Assembly (NCBI RefSeq): GCF_014698145.1
Contig: NZ_JACJSM010000036.1
Location: 1-45,926, forward strand
Direction: 5' to 3'
DNA length: 45,926 bases
DNA from: Oscillatoria sp. FACHB-1406
GTDB lineage: Bacteria; Cyanobacteriota; Cyanobacteriia; Cyanobacteriales; Spirulinaceae
Part shown: positions 33,648-42,082 of the stretch, one piece after another
Layout of the letters: each line of letters begins with the position of its first letter
Position numbering within the stretch: position 1 is the stretch's first letter
Notes under the pieces: model-generated
The model's input: only the letters and a program-made list of their open reading frames with translations
Told to the model about the DNA's origin: nothing
The model's database searches: none
Made by a program: the position numbers and the translations under genes

Positions 33648-34484
33648 ATGGACGAAATAATCAGACAAGCTCGTCAAGGAAGTATGGCCGCGCTGATTCA
33701 ATTGATGAACGAGCGTCTTGCCGACTCCGGAATCCGCACTCGAGCGACGTTTGATGATGGTCTTGGAGTCCTCCAAATTCTCTGCGAAGCTGAAACTCCC
33801 GAACAACTGGAGCAAGCGTACTTGGTCCCGCGTCTCACATCGATTTTACAGGAGTTATCGCCTCGCAATTTTCGCCGCATTCGCATCAACGCTCGCATTA
33901 CCCGGGAGCAGCAATTACTCTGGCTCGATGAAATCAAGCGCGAGCCAGAAAATCAACTCCTCTGGTCGGAAGATATTCAACTCACGCCGCCTAATTTATG
34001 GCAACAAATGCTTCGCCGCTTCCAAGATCGACAATCGGCAGTCAATACCAAGCAAAAAGTCGATAAATCGCTGCTCGAAAAGCGATCGCGGCTCAATCCT
34101 TATTGGAAAGGAGTCGGCGGCGGCGTACTGCTTTGTTTGCTTGTTTTAGGCGGGTTTTGGAGTTGGTGGCGCTGGCGTTCGGCGATCGAACCTTCCGCGC
34201 GCGCGCCCCTGAAGGCTAATTCAATTCCAGAGGCTTCCCGAGTGGTGCAAAATACCGAACCCTTCGCCGAAGCGGTTCGACTGGCAGAGGCGAGCGCGGC
34301 GAACGGGCAAACTGCAAAAACGGCAGCAGAGTGGCTGGATTTAGCGGCGAAATGGCAGCGCGCTTCTGACTTGATGCAGTCCGTTGCTAAAAGCGACCCG
34401 CGCTATTCCACCGCGCGATCGCGCGCCCAGCTTTACCGTAAAAATAGCGAAATGGCACAACAGCAAGCTCGACGATTGCAATAG
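33648..34484 (+). CDS. Conserved cyanobacterial one-TM protein of unknown function
   Basis: A 278-residue protein. The N-terminal ~110 residues (MDEIIRQARQGSMAALIQLM, ending LDEIKREPENQLLW) form a soluble domain I associate with several cyanobacterial membrane proteins. A basic stretch (KSLLEKRSRLNPYWK) precedes a TM helix at about 165-182 (GVGGGVLLCLLVLGGFWSWW). The C-terminal region (about 210-278) is helical, with A/E/K-rich coiled-coil character (AVRLAEASAANGQTAKTAAEWLDLA), a pattern common in cyanobacterial helical-bundle tails. The ATG at 33648 follows GGA. It stands 163 nt from the divergent ndhM group. Confidence 0.72.
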   Translation: MDEIIRQARQGSMAALIQLMNERLADSGIRTRATFDDGLGVLQILCEAETPEQLEQAYLVPRLTSILQELSPRNFRRIRINARITREQQLLWLDEIKREPENQLLWSEDIQLTPPNLWQQMLRRFQDRQSAVNTKQKVDKSLLEKRSRLNPYWKGVGGGVLLCLLVLGGFWSWWRWRSAIEPSARAPLKANSIPEASRVVQNTEPFAEAVRLAEASAANGQTAKTAAEWLDLAAKWQRASDLMQSVAKSDPRYSTARSRAQLYRKNSEMAQQQARRLQ

Positions 34485-34684
34485 ATGGAAATCTAGCAAA
34501 CATCGCAGCAATTTTGAAAGACTTTCGGATTTCCACTCTGGTCTGCTGGCTCGAAATTAGGTATCCTACCCTCGAACCTATTCTCTTCTTTGAGCGATAC
34601 TGTATAGAACGCCCTCGAGTTACCAATAGTCGGGTAACATTTGCTAGACCAGCAGAAACCTTCGGCGAGTCAAGATCTTACGAC

Positions 34685-36637
34685 ATGGAAGAATTCAACA
34701 CTCTCGGACAGCAGATTCTGCAAATCGCCCAGAGTAATTTAGAACCCCCCGCGCTGCTATCGAGAATTGTCGCTCGGATTGGAGAGGTCTTCGGAGTCGA
34801 TCGCTGTTGGGTCGTCGCAGCCCCGGAGCGTGGGATTAAGACGCTCTCTGGCTTTTGGCCGGTCGAACCCTCGATTCTCTTAACGCCGGAGTTTAAGACC
34901 CAATGGTCTGCCGTTGCCGATTGCGCCGGACTCGAACCGCTGGCGGTGGAAGACTTGGCATCAGAGGCTGGAAAAACAGCGCTGGGCGAATTGGTCGGGC
35001 TGCTTTCGGTTCGGGCTTGGTTGAGTTACCCGCTGGGCGAGAAGCGATCGCCACGCGGTTGGATTGCCCTACTCTGTAATGACGTGCGTTCGTGGAGTGC
35101 CGCCGAACGGGAGGAACTCGAGCGGTTGTCCGTTGCGGTGTCTCTGATTTGCGATCGCGCCGATTTTCAGCAGCAAGTCTCGACCTACAAGCGCTATCAA
35201 ACCCCCATCGGTCGGCTCAGTCAAGTCCTGTATACGGCTTCGGAAGTCGAACCCGACCTCGAAAGCGCCCTCGCTGAAACCGCCCTCGCGTTGCAAGTCG
35301 ATCGCGGTTTGTTGATGACCCTCAAATATGCCGATCCGCTGCAAAAAAATCGCCGTCGTACTAAAGTCCCGAAAGCCAAAGTTACCGAGATCGCCAGTTG
35401 GTCGCGCCAAGCCGAACCGGCTGAAGTGACTTCCGTCGATACTACCTTTGCCCTCGCCGACTGTTTCCTCTATGCCCGCGCTTGGCAAAATGCCCCGGAA
35501 CCGATGGTTATCGACGATCTCGATCTCTATCCCGACCCGGAAGCGCTCGCCCTGCCGCCTTTACTGGCGCGCGATCGCATGAAAGCTTGGCTGCTTGTCC
35601 CCTTGGTCGGACGCAGCGGTAACGACGCAGCAGCGACGCTAGCGGTAGGATTTCTCCTCTTTCAGGCGCGCTATCCCCGCGTCTGGCAGCCGGAAGAGGT
35701 CGATTTAGCGCGGTGGGTGGGGGAACAACTCAGCACCGCTATGCTCCAAAATCAAGCCCAGCGACAAGTTCAGGCTCTCGTAGAAGAGCGCACCGCCCAA
35801 CTGCGCTGGAGTTTGGAGTTGCAAGCGAAGTTATCGGAGAAAATGCGCCTCCAAATCGACGAACTCAAGCGGGTGAATCAGATTAAGGACGAGTTTCTCG
35901 CGACCGTACAGGACGAACTCAAGCATCCTTTGGCGAAGATGAAGATGGCAATTGAAATGCTTAAGATTGCCCCCGATACGCAGCGCCGACAGATTTATTT
36001 GGAGATTCTCGAGTCGGAGTGCGCTAAAGAGACCAAGTTAATCGTCGATATTTTGACGTTGCAGCAGTTGCGATCTCACCAGTTTAGCAGCGATCGCCAA
36101 CAACTCGACCTGCGCGAAATTATTGAAGCAGTCGCCCATGCCTTCGAGCAACGTTGGGCAGATAAAGGTTTAATCTTAGAAATCGACGACGGACTCGCCG
36201 CCAGCGCTGATAATCCCTCTAAAGTCGCGCCCACACTCTTCGCTGATGCCAACAGTATCAATCGCATCTTGCTCGAACTGTTGAGCAATGCAGGGCGTTT
36301 TTCCCTTCCCCAAACACGCGTTATCCTTGCCGTCCGTTCTCAGCTAAGCGAATCCGGCCGTCAAATTCTCCTCACCGTCACTAATACCGGCGTTGGGATT
36401 CTTCCCCACGAACAAGAAATAATTTTTGACCCCTTTACCCAAATTAGGCGAGAAGGAAGCGAACAAGGAACCGGCTTGGGACTGGCTTTAGTTCGAGAGT
36501 TAGTTAAGCATCTCAACGGCGCGATCTCGGTTTCTAGCACTCTTGTTGATGCTAAAACTTCGGCTTATCTCACTTCCTTTACCCTCACCCTCCCCCAGTC
36601 CCAACCCGCTGCCCCGTTTTGGGACGCACAAGGTTAG
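34685..36637 (+). CDS. GAF-domain histidine-kinase-like protein lacking the phospho-acceptor His
   Basis: The protein has 650 residues from the ATG at 34685. Two GAF domains (about 10-165 and 190-350) are followed by a coiled coil (VEERTAQLRWSLELQAKLSEKM). Then comes a HisKA region where the H-box reads FLATVQDELKHPLAKM, so the phospho-acceptor His is Asp410. The HATPase domain remains: N-box LLELLSNAGRFS, G1 NTGVG, F-box IIFDPF and G2 GTGLGLALVRELV. The protein could be a pseudokinase or a dimerisation partner, since the ATP-binding part looks sound but cannot autophosphorylate on the usual site. It has no TM segment. The next gene downstream is tRNA-Arg. Confidence 0.85.
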   Translation: MEEFNTLGQQILQIAQSNLEPPALLSRIVARIGEVFGVDRCWVVAAPERGIKTLSGFWPVEPSILLTPEFKTQWSAVADCAGLEPLAVEDLASEAGKTALGELVGLLSVRAWLSYPLGEKRSPRGWIALLCNDVRSWSAAEREELERLSVAVSLICDRADFQQQVSTYKRYQTPIGRLSQVLYTASEVEPDLESALAETALALQVDRGLLMTLKYADPLQKNRRRTKVPKAKVTEIASWSRQAEPAEVTSVDTTFALADCFLYARAWQNAPEPMVIDDLDLYPDPEALALPPLLARDRMKAWLLVPLVGRSGNDAAATLAVGFLLFQARYPRVWQPEEVDLARWVGEQLSTAMLQNQAQRQVQALVEERTAQLRWSLELQAKLSEKMRLQIDELKRVNQIKDEFLATVQDELKHPLAKMKMAIEMLKIAPDTQRRQIYLEILESECAKETKLIVDILTLQQLRSHQFSSDRQQLDLREIIEAVAHAFEQRWADKGLILEIDDGLAASADNPSKVAPTLFADANSINRILLELLSNAGRFSLPQTRVILAVRSQLSESGRQILLTVTNTGVGILPHEQEIIFDPFTQIRREGSEQGTGLGLALVRELVKHLNGAISVSSTLVDAKTSAYLTSFTLTLPQSQPAAPFWDAQG

Positions 36638-36702
36638 CACCCTCAACAGCGCGCCCCGATTCGTCTTCCGAGACAAAATGTGCTATCCTAGATGTGTTAT
36701 GA

Positions 36703-36775
36703 GGGCGCGTAGCTCAGTGGATAGAGCACCAGATTCCGGTTCTGGGTGTCGGGGGTTCAAATCCCTCCGTGCTCG
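36703..36775 (+). tRNA. tRNA-Arg (anticodon CCG)
   Basis: A 73-nt cloverleaf. Acceptor GGGCGCG pairs with CGTGCTC (two G-T pairs), and the discriminator is G. D arm GCTC/GAGC. The anticodon arm CCAGA-TTCCGGT-TCTGG gives CCG, reading CGG (Arg). T arm GGGGG-TTCAAAT-CCCTC. CCA is not encoded. It is followed at once by a palindromic repeat. Confidence 0.96.
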
Positions 36776-36780
36776 TTGAA

Positions 36781-36808
36781 GTAGGGGCGAATGACCATTC
36801 GCCCCTAC
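36781..36808. repeat. 28-bp perfect hairpin downstream of tRNA-Arg
   Basis: GTAGGGGCGAATG (36781-36793) pairs perfectly with CATTCGCCCCTAC (36796-36808) around AC. It is of a common cyanobacterial repeat type. It lies 6 nt after the tRNA and 20 nt before the downstream CDS, so it could act as a terminator for the tRNA transcript or as a 5'-UTR structure. Confidence 0.8.
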
Positions 36809-36828
36809 TTGATAGTTCGATAATTTCC

Positions 36829-37761
36829 GTGTTAAAAATTTTCCCAAGATTTAGCCTTGTTTTAGTCTTTATATTCGGTATTCTTGCCGTTTTTGCCTTT
36901 AAATTTCTGCCCAAATCTCTGCTCAATTTTTCGACTTCCCCTTGCCTCGGCGAAGACCCTAATTTTAGCATTCAACTCCTCCGAAGCGATAACCAAGGTC
37001 TAGAAAGCAAACGCGGCGATAATTATGCAATCCTCTTAAATCCCCGTTCGCCGCGCCTTGATTTTAAAGTGAATGTCGGTTTATCGCATCCCATTTACGC
37101 TAAAGATGGAGCGGGAAAATTTCGGCGCGATTACACTCCAAAAACCTTTCGCGAAATCATCGCCGACGAGAATGCTCAATTAAACGGCGAACTTCCTTTC
37201 GCTGCTATTAATGCCGACTATATCGATACTGAAAATAAACCCCAAGGCTTAAATATTTCGCGCGGTGTTGAATATGCTGGTGCATTTAAAAATAAACGTT
37301 CTTCTTTTGGGATTTCTGGGGGCGAACCTTCTCAACGTCGCGCTACGATTCAAGTTGGCAAACGCAATGAAGAACGGTTAAATTACAACCTCGTAGGGGG
37401 AAACGGTCGCTTTTATCAGGACGGCACATTCAAAGATATTTGTCAAGCTTTAGGAGAGTTTGCCTGTCAGCAAGCAACGACGCGATCGATGGCAGCAATT
37501 ACCGATAAAAATTACGTTATTTTCTTGGTGAATAATTATCAACCCTCAATCTTTTCGACCAACACCGATCGCGCTTTATATCCCGATAGTTTTAATCGCG
37601 TTCTCGAAGGAATAGCTGGGAAACATTGTTTGGGGAATATTCAGGAAGGGTTGTTATTTGATGGGGGGATATCTCCGGGGTTATATTACGATGGTAAAGT
37701 TTTGGCAGAAAATCGCGGCCCGATTGGTTCAGTGTTTTTGATCTACAATCAGAAAAATTAA
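36829..37761 (+). CDS. Phosphodiester glycosidase-like (NAGPA-domain) secreted protein
   Basis: The protein has 310 residues from GTG 36829 (upstream codons would overlap the hairpin and tRNA). A single TM or signal anchor (about residues 6-28, FSLVLVFIFGILAVFAFKFL) leads to an extracytoplasmic domain. The domain has the NAGPA pattern: FAAINADYIDTENKPQGLNIS, RSSFGIS, IFLVNNY, GLLFDGGISPGLYYDG. Family members cleave phosphodiester-linked sugars, but many bacterial members have unproven activity. It is isolated on the plus strand, convergent with the GAF kinase gene. Start choice is uncertain because no ATG occurs before the conserved region. Confidence 0.8.
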   Translation: MLKIFPRFSLVLVFIFGILAVFAFKFLPKSLLNFSTSPCLGEDPNFSIQLLRSDNQGLESKRGDNYAILLNPRSPRLDFKVNVGLSHPIYAKDGAGKFRRDYTPKTFREIIADENAQLNGELPFAAINADYIDTENKPQGLNISRGVEYAGAFKNKRSSFGISGGEPSQRRATIQVGKRNEERLNYNLVGGNGRFYQDGTFKDICQALGEFACQQATTRSMAAITDKNYVIFLVNNYQPSIFSTNTDRALYPDSFNRVLEGIAGKHCLGNIQEGLLFDGGISPGLYYDGKVLAENRGPIGSVFLIYNQKN

Positions 37762-38132
37762 TCCTTACAAAAATAATTTTGTTTACAAGAATGGTTAATT
37801 TAATCTTAAGCAGGCAAAGCTTTAGCTCGCTTTTGAAAGCTATCAAAGTCAATGTAGTAGGGTGGGCAGCGCCCACCAGCCAAGACTTGTGTGCGTTTAG
37901 AAAGATTACATTTACGTTTCAAGTAGCCCTAAGAATAAGCGAACGGTGAGTCTTGAGCGATCGCTCTCAGATTTCGAGCGCGAATCCGGTGCGGGATGGA
38001 TGAGATAAGTCTTAGCGGACGAATTCGTTCCATTACTCCTAACACGCCAAATAGCTCACCACTAACCGCGTCGTTACTTGAGTCTGTTTCCAGACCTTGC
38101 CAAACTTATTCTGCCGTCGATACCATCTTCCG
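37762..38132. other. Gap between convergent genes with a GGTGGGC hairpin
   Basis: This 371-nt gap contains GGGTGGGCAGCGCCCACC (near 37860-37877), the same hairpin core found in the MITE-like element at 28378-28394 in opposite orientation. The rest is AT-rich on the left and shows no coding frame. A short plus-strand frame (37996-38190) enters the kinase gene antisense and is not believed. Confidence 0.55.
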
Positions 38133-39374
38133 TCAGGTAAAACAGGGAAGCGTAATACTCACTATTGTTCCCAATTGCAGAGCAGATTGAATTGAAATGC
38201 TGCCTCCGTGTGCCTCCACAATACGCTTGACGATCGCTAAACCTAACCCAGTTCCACTAGATTTTGTCGAATAAAATGGCTCCATCAAATGGGGTAAATA
38301 GTCAGGCGGAATGGGATTTCCATAATTGTGGATCTCAATGCAAACTTGCCCCAAGTCCGAATTTAATGACCGAATACGAACAATTCCTCGATCTGGATCG
38401 GCTTCACAGGCGTTCTGAATTACATTCATCAGCGCTTGTTGGAGCTTATCGCGATCGCCCGAAACTTTCGCGGTTGGAGCCTGTGATTCAAATTGAACTT
38501 GGCAGGATGTCACTTGGGGTATGGCTTGCATCGCCTGAATAACTGCTGGAATAAAGTCATTAAGCTCTAACTCAGTTCGATTTAGAGACTGTGGTTTTGC
38601 GTACAGAAGAATTTCCGTCAGCAAGCGTTTCAGCCGTTGAACTTCACTCAGTGCCAGTTCTGCTCGCAATCGATCGTTAGGCGTAGCAGCGATTTTACCA
38701 AATCGTTCTAACCCCATCATCACCGTTGTCATCGGATTCTTTAATTCATGCACAATCATTGCAGCAAACTCACCGATCGCTGCAAGCTGTTCTTGTTTAA
38801 CCAGTTGAGCTTGTGTCACCTGAAGTTGAGTCGTTCGAGCCACAATCTCTTGCTCTAATCGTTGATTAAATTGCTGCTGTTCTTGATAAAGCCGATAGTT
38901 ATCAATTGCGACGGCTGCCCGTTCTGCTAGTAACGCAACCGTATGAATCTCCTCCGAGGTATAGTGACGCGGAGAATGATTAAATGAACAAATCGTGCCA
39001 ATGATTTGTCCCTGTAGCGTGCGAAGCGGCATTCCAAAATAACTGAGGTAGTTCTGTGGCGGTTGAGGATAATCGGGGTAGAGCCGCACATCTTCGAGGA
39101 TCACTTGATTGGCACTCTGAACGACAATGTTGTTGAGAGTGCCGTGCATCTGATAGGTTATTTCTTGCGACAGGATTTGACTACTGGCCACAACCTTTCC
39201 CGTATCACCTTCGCAAACGGTGACGATCGACCAATCCGAGCCGATCAACTGGCTTACGGCAACCGCAATTTCATTAAGGTAGTCTTTCAGATCGCTCGAT
39301 CGATAACTGAGGGTCGCGAGCACCTCTAGAAGCTGTTGCGTGCGTTCTCGCATAGCAATCTGTTGCAAATCCAT
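38133..39374 (-). CDS. GAF-domain sensor histidine kinase
   Basis: The protein has 413 residues from the ATG at 39374 (a TTG 9 nt upstream is an alternative). A single GAF domain (about 25-160, including NYLSYFGMPLRTLQGQIIGTICSF) is followed by a coiled coil. The HisKA H-box is intact (FAAMIVHELKNPMTTVMM), and an ATPase domain follows with LMNVIQNACEADPD (N-box), NYGNPIP and GTGLGLAIVKRIVEAHGG (G2). It is soluble. It is the last gene of the kinase-regulator-kinase group, 14 nt after the regulator stop, so the cluster has two sensors and one regulator: one membrane and one cytosolic. Confidence 0.92.
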   Translation of the reverse strand: MDLQQIAMRERTQQLLEVLATLSYRSSDLKDYLNEIAVAVSQLIGSDWSIVTVCEGDTGKVVASSQILSQEITYQMHGTLNNIVVQSANQVILEDVRLYPDYPQPPQNYLSYFGMPLRTLQGQIIGTICSFNHSPRHYTSEEIHTVALLAERAAVAIDNYRLYQEQQQFNQRLEQEIVARTTQLQVTQAQLVKQEQLAAIGEFAAMIVHELKNPMTTVMMGLERFGKIAATPNDRLRAELALSEVQRLKRLLTEILLYAKPQSLNRTELELNDFIPAVIQAMQAIPQVTSCQVQFESQAPTAKVSGDRDKLQQALMNVIQNACEADPDRGIVRIRSLNSDLGQVCIEIHNYGNPIPPDYLPHLMEPFYSTKSSGTGLGLAIVKRIVEAHGGSISIQSALQLGTIVSITLPCFT

Positions 39375-39388
39375 AGACTTCAAGAGTG

Positions 39389-40066
39389 CTAACTTGCTCG
39401 TAGTGTATATCCTACGCCGCGAACTGTGTGAATCAAGCGTTTCTCTTGGTTTTCTTCAAGTTTCAATCGCAGGTATCGCACATAGACTTCAATAATATTG
39501 GAGTCTCCAACAAAATCGTATCCCCAAACTCGTTCCAGGATTTGCTCTCGCGTGAATACTTGACGGGGACGAGTTAGTAAATACTCTAATAATTCAAATT
39601 CTTTAGCGGTCAATTCTAATAAGCGATCGCCTCGGTACACTTCACGCGTGCCGCGATCGAGCATCAAGTCCTCAAATTCCAAGCGGTCGCTACTCGTTTC
39701 TTGATTTCTTCGCAAATGCGCCCGAACTCGTGCCAGCAATTCCTCGATGCTAAATGGCTTGACAACATAATCATCTGCTCCAGCATCAAGTCCTGCCACA
39801 CGATCGCTGACCTCATCTTTAGCCGTTAAGAGAATCACTGGAACCTTGCTTCCAGTCGCTCGTAGCCGACGACAGAGTTCAAGACCGGATAGACCGGGTA
39901 ACATCCAATCGAGAATCGCCAGGTCGGGCATTGATTCACGCGCCATTGAGAGTCCCGTCATGCCATCATGAGCGATCGCGACCTGATACCCTTCACTATC
40001 AAGTTCTAGCTGCACAAATCGCGCTAATTGAATTTCATCTTCGACTAGGAGAATGCTTGCTTTCAT
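39389..40066 (-). CDS. OmpR-family DNA-binding response regulator (RppA-like)
   Basis: A 225-residue protein. The receiver domain has the acidic pair in LLVEDE, phospho-acceptor Asp53 in ILDWMLPG, the Thr in LLTAKDE and Lys103 in VVKPFS. The winged-helix output domain ends TVRGVGYTLRAS, with the recognition helix region SNIIEVYVRYLRLKLE. It overlaps the upstream kinase gene by 4 nt (ATGA), so the two are translationally coupled. It is 14 nt from the GAF kinase gene. Candidate binding sites with 11-nt spacing lie upstream of the operon at 41433-41536. Similar cyanobacterial regulators respond to metals, redox or nutrient stress. Confidence 0.93.
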   Translation of the reverse strand: MKASILLVEDEIQLARFVQLELDSEGYQVAIAHDGMTGLSMARESMPDLAILDWMLPGLSGLELCRRLRATGSKVPVILLTAKDEVSDRVAGLDAGADDYVVKPFSIEELLARVRAHLRRNQETSSDRLEFEDLMLDRGTREVYRGDRLLELTAKEFELLEYLLTRPRQVFTREQILERVWGYDFVGDSNIIEVYVRYLRLKLEENQEKRLIHTVRGVGYTLRAS

Positions 40067-41172
40067 TGTTTTACTCCATCAATTGGAAATACCAAACTAA
40101 AAGTACTACCGCGTCCCAAGGCAGAATCGAGGGTGATGGTTCCACCCATCTGTTCGACGAGAGATTTCACGATCGTCAGCCCTAATCCGGTGCCACCTGT
40201 AGCACGAGTACGCGACGGATCGACCCGATAGAATGGCTCGAACACAGCTTGCTGCTGTAAGGGCGCAATGCCACAACCATAATCAATAATCTGAATCACG
40301 GCAGTCTTCTGAGTAGAGATAACTTTCACAAGAATTGGAGCGTCAGAAAATTGAATTGCATTGTGAACTAGATGATTTAGCAGTTGCATCCAATAGTCTC
40401 GATTGGATTGAATATAAATTGGAGTGGGAGAGAGTTCTAGCTCGATCGCTCGATGCTCAAATTTTGTCATCATTTCAACCAAATCGCGTACCACTTCATT
40501 CAACAAAAGGGGTTCCTGGAAGGCGATCGAATCAATAGGCTCAGACCGGGCAAGATCGAGTAAGTTCTGCAAAATTAAACGCATTCGCTCGGCTTCAGAG
40601 GTTGCCATTGTCAAGGCTTCTTGCTGAATTTCAGTTAGATTCTGACTGCGCTTCAATGTTCGCTGTAAGTAACCATAAACTAGGCTCAAGGGCGATCGCA
40701 GTTCGTGAGAAACATTGTTAATGAACTGTCGCTGTTGTTGCTTCAAGTCGCTCGATTGCAACAGCAGTGCATTCCAGGACTTTGAGAGACGTTTGATCTC
40801 GCTAGGAAGGGGTTGCAACGGATAAGGCTCAGTAGAAGAAGTAACCCAGTCACTAAAATCGCATAAAGGTTTGAGCGATCGCCACCCGATCCCCGTGGCG
40901 ATTATCAGCAGGGTGAGAGCAAAAATGCCATTCAATAGCATGAGTCGTTCTGTTGTTAGCGTCAAACGACTTATAACCATCGGATCGGAATGAGACATCA
41001 TCACCATCATAGAGAGTGATTGCAGTTCCCAGTAGGTGAAAAGAGCAAAACTGATAAAGCCCGTTAACAGAAGGACTGCAATTTTAACAATTAGTCCAAC
41101 TTGGAGCGAGGCAAAATCAAGCCTACGGGGTAGGAAAGGAATCGATCTAGAACGGCGATATTGGGACAGCAT
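40063..41172 (-). CDS. Membrane sensor histidine kinase with a Met/His-rich periplasmic loop
   Basis: A 369-residue EnvZ-type kinase. It has TM1 at about 24-47 and TM2 at about 76-97, with a short periplasmic loop of about 28 residues. The loop holds LSMMVMMSHSDPM, i.e. Met55, 56, 58, 59, 65 and His61, a composition seen in Cu/Ag or Ni sensors. A short HAMP-like linker leads to the H-box NVSHELRSPLSLVYGYL (His156). The HATPase has LLNHLVHNAIQFS, DYGCGIA and GTGLGLTIVKSLVEQMGG. It heads the operon and overlaps the regulator by 4 nt. Metal sensing is inferred from residue content only. Start is ATG 41172. Confidence 0.88.
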   Translation of the reverse strand: MLSQYRRSRSIPFLPRRLDFASLQVGLIVKIAVLLLTGFISFALFTYWELQSLSMMVMMSHSDPMVISRLTLTTERLMLLNGIFALTLLIIATGIGWRSLKPLCDFSDWVTSSTEPYPLQPLPSEIKRLSKSWNALLLQSSDLKQQQRQFINNVSHELRSPLSLVYGYLQRTLKRSQNLTEIQQEALTMATSEAERMRLILQNLLDLARSEPIDSIAFQEPLLLNEVVRDLVEMMTKFEHRAIELELSPTPIYIQSNRDYWMQLLNHLVHNAIQFSDAPILVKVISTQKTAVIQIIDYGCGIAPLQQQAVFEPFYRVDPSRTRATGGTGLGLTIVKSLVEQMGGTITLDSALGRGSTFSLVFPIDGVKQ

Positions 41173-41432
41173 TCGAGATACTTGAATTGGACATGATTAG
41201 ATATTAATTATGTTAGGCGGCAATGCAGGACTGGGTGGAAAATTCTAGGTAAATTTAAAGAACTGTAAGATGGGAGCCGGTCAACCTGGCTAGAACAAAA
41301 ATACTAAAGAAACCGACAACCGTTACTAGAGCCTCGCCTCCCAAGCACGAGCGAATAGAACTCGTTTCAGGATCGCTCTCTGTACTTAACTTGAAGGGTG
41401 TCGATTGGTTGATTCTGATTGTGCAGGGTAAT

Positions 41433-41536
41433 CCTGAACCCTTTATGACTCATTCCTGAGTTCTTCCTGAGAATTACATTCAGCAAACAACTCTAAAGTT
41501 TATGCATTCTTCAGAAATTTTTCAGTCGCCTCTCAG
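41433..41536. promoter_or_regulatory. Tandem 11-bp-spaced half-sites between the divergent genes
   Basis: CCTGA at 41433, CCTGAG at 41455 and CCTGAG at 41466 share an 11-nt phase (22, then 11). In the opposite orientation TTCAG (41510), TTCAG (41521) and CTCAG (41532) are also spaced by exactly 11 nt. CTGAG and CTCAG are reverse complements. OmpR-type regulators usually bind direct repeats spaced about 10-11 bp, so this is a candidate operator for the adjoining regulator, ending 57 nt before the secreted-protein start. Confidence 0.55.
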
Positions 41537-41592
41537 AAATCTACGAGAAGCTACTGACATCGAAACAAACTATTTCAAGAGGATGTCATTCC

Positions 41593-41988
41593 ATGAAACT
41601 CAATTCTTTACTTGCTACTGCTACACTTGTTGGTCTCGCTACCGTTAGCACCACTTCAATTCCATTGCTTCACGGGTCGAACGGACTACAGCCTGCACAA
41701 GCCCAAACGATGATGATGCCAGCAATGGATGCGACAGGATTAACTTCTACTCAAAAAATAGAAAACCTGACTCAGCATAAAGGAAAATTCGGCAGTGGTG
41801 ACGAACTTCGGCGCTACTTCTTCGGAGATTTAGAACCCATATCGGTGCAGCCCGGTGGAGCGGGAATGGTCGTGAATCTTTACAACAAGGCGAACAACGT
41901 TACCTTTGCTTATTGCTCTACATACGATGTTGTGGTCGCCGTCAAGCAAGGCAAAGTCACTACATTTGCACCAGACGAAGTGAAGTAG
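41593..41988 (+). CDS. Small secreted Met-rich protein of unknown function
   Basis: A 131-residue protein with a Sec signal peptide, cleavage after A-Q-A (about residue 37). The mature start is QTMMMPAMDATG, with five Met in its first 10 residues; one Cys follows (FAYCSTYD). I do not recognise the mature domain (LTQHKGKFGSGDELRRYFFG and onward). AGAGGA 10 nt upstream of the ATG is a good ribosome site. It faces the kinase operon and is preceded by the 11-bp-spaced repeats. The Met cluster recalls copper-binding periplasmic proteins, but no established metal motif is present. Possibly it forms an operon with the downstream DUF4079 gene. Confidence 0.75.
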   Translation: MKLNSLLATATLVGLATVSTTSIPLLHGSNGLQPAQAQTMMMPAMDATGLTSTQKIENLTQHKGKFGSGDELRRYFFGDLEPISVQPGGAGMVVNLYNKANNVTFAYCSTYDVVVAVKQGKVTTFAPDEVK

Positions 41989-42082
41989 AGATTGCTGCAC
42001 TCCAACTCGACGAATCGTCACGTCTCAGTGGCTTGGCGATTCATCAAAGCCCAATTCATGCTTTATTGCTCGAGAGGTCATC

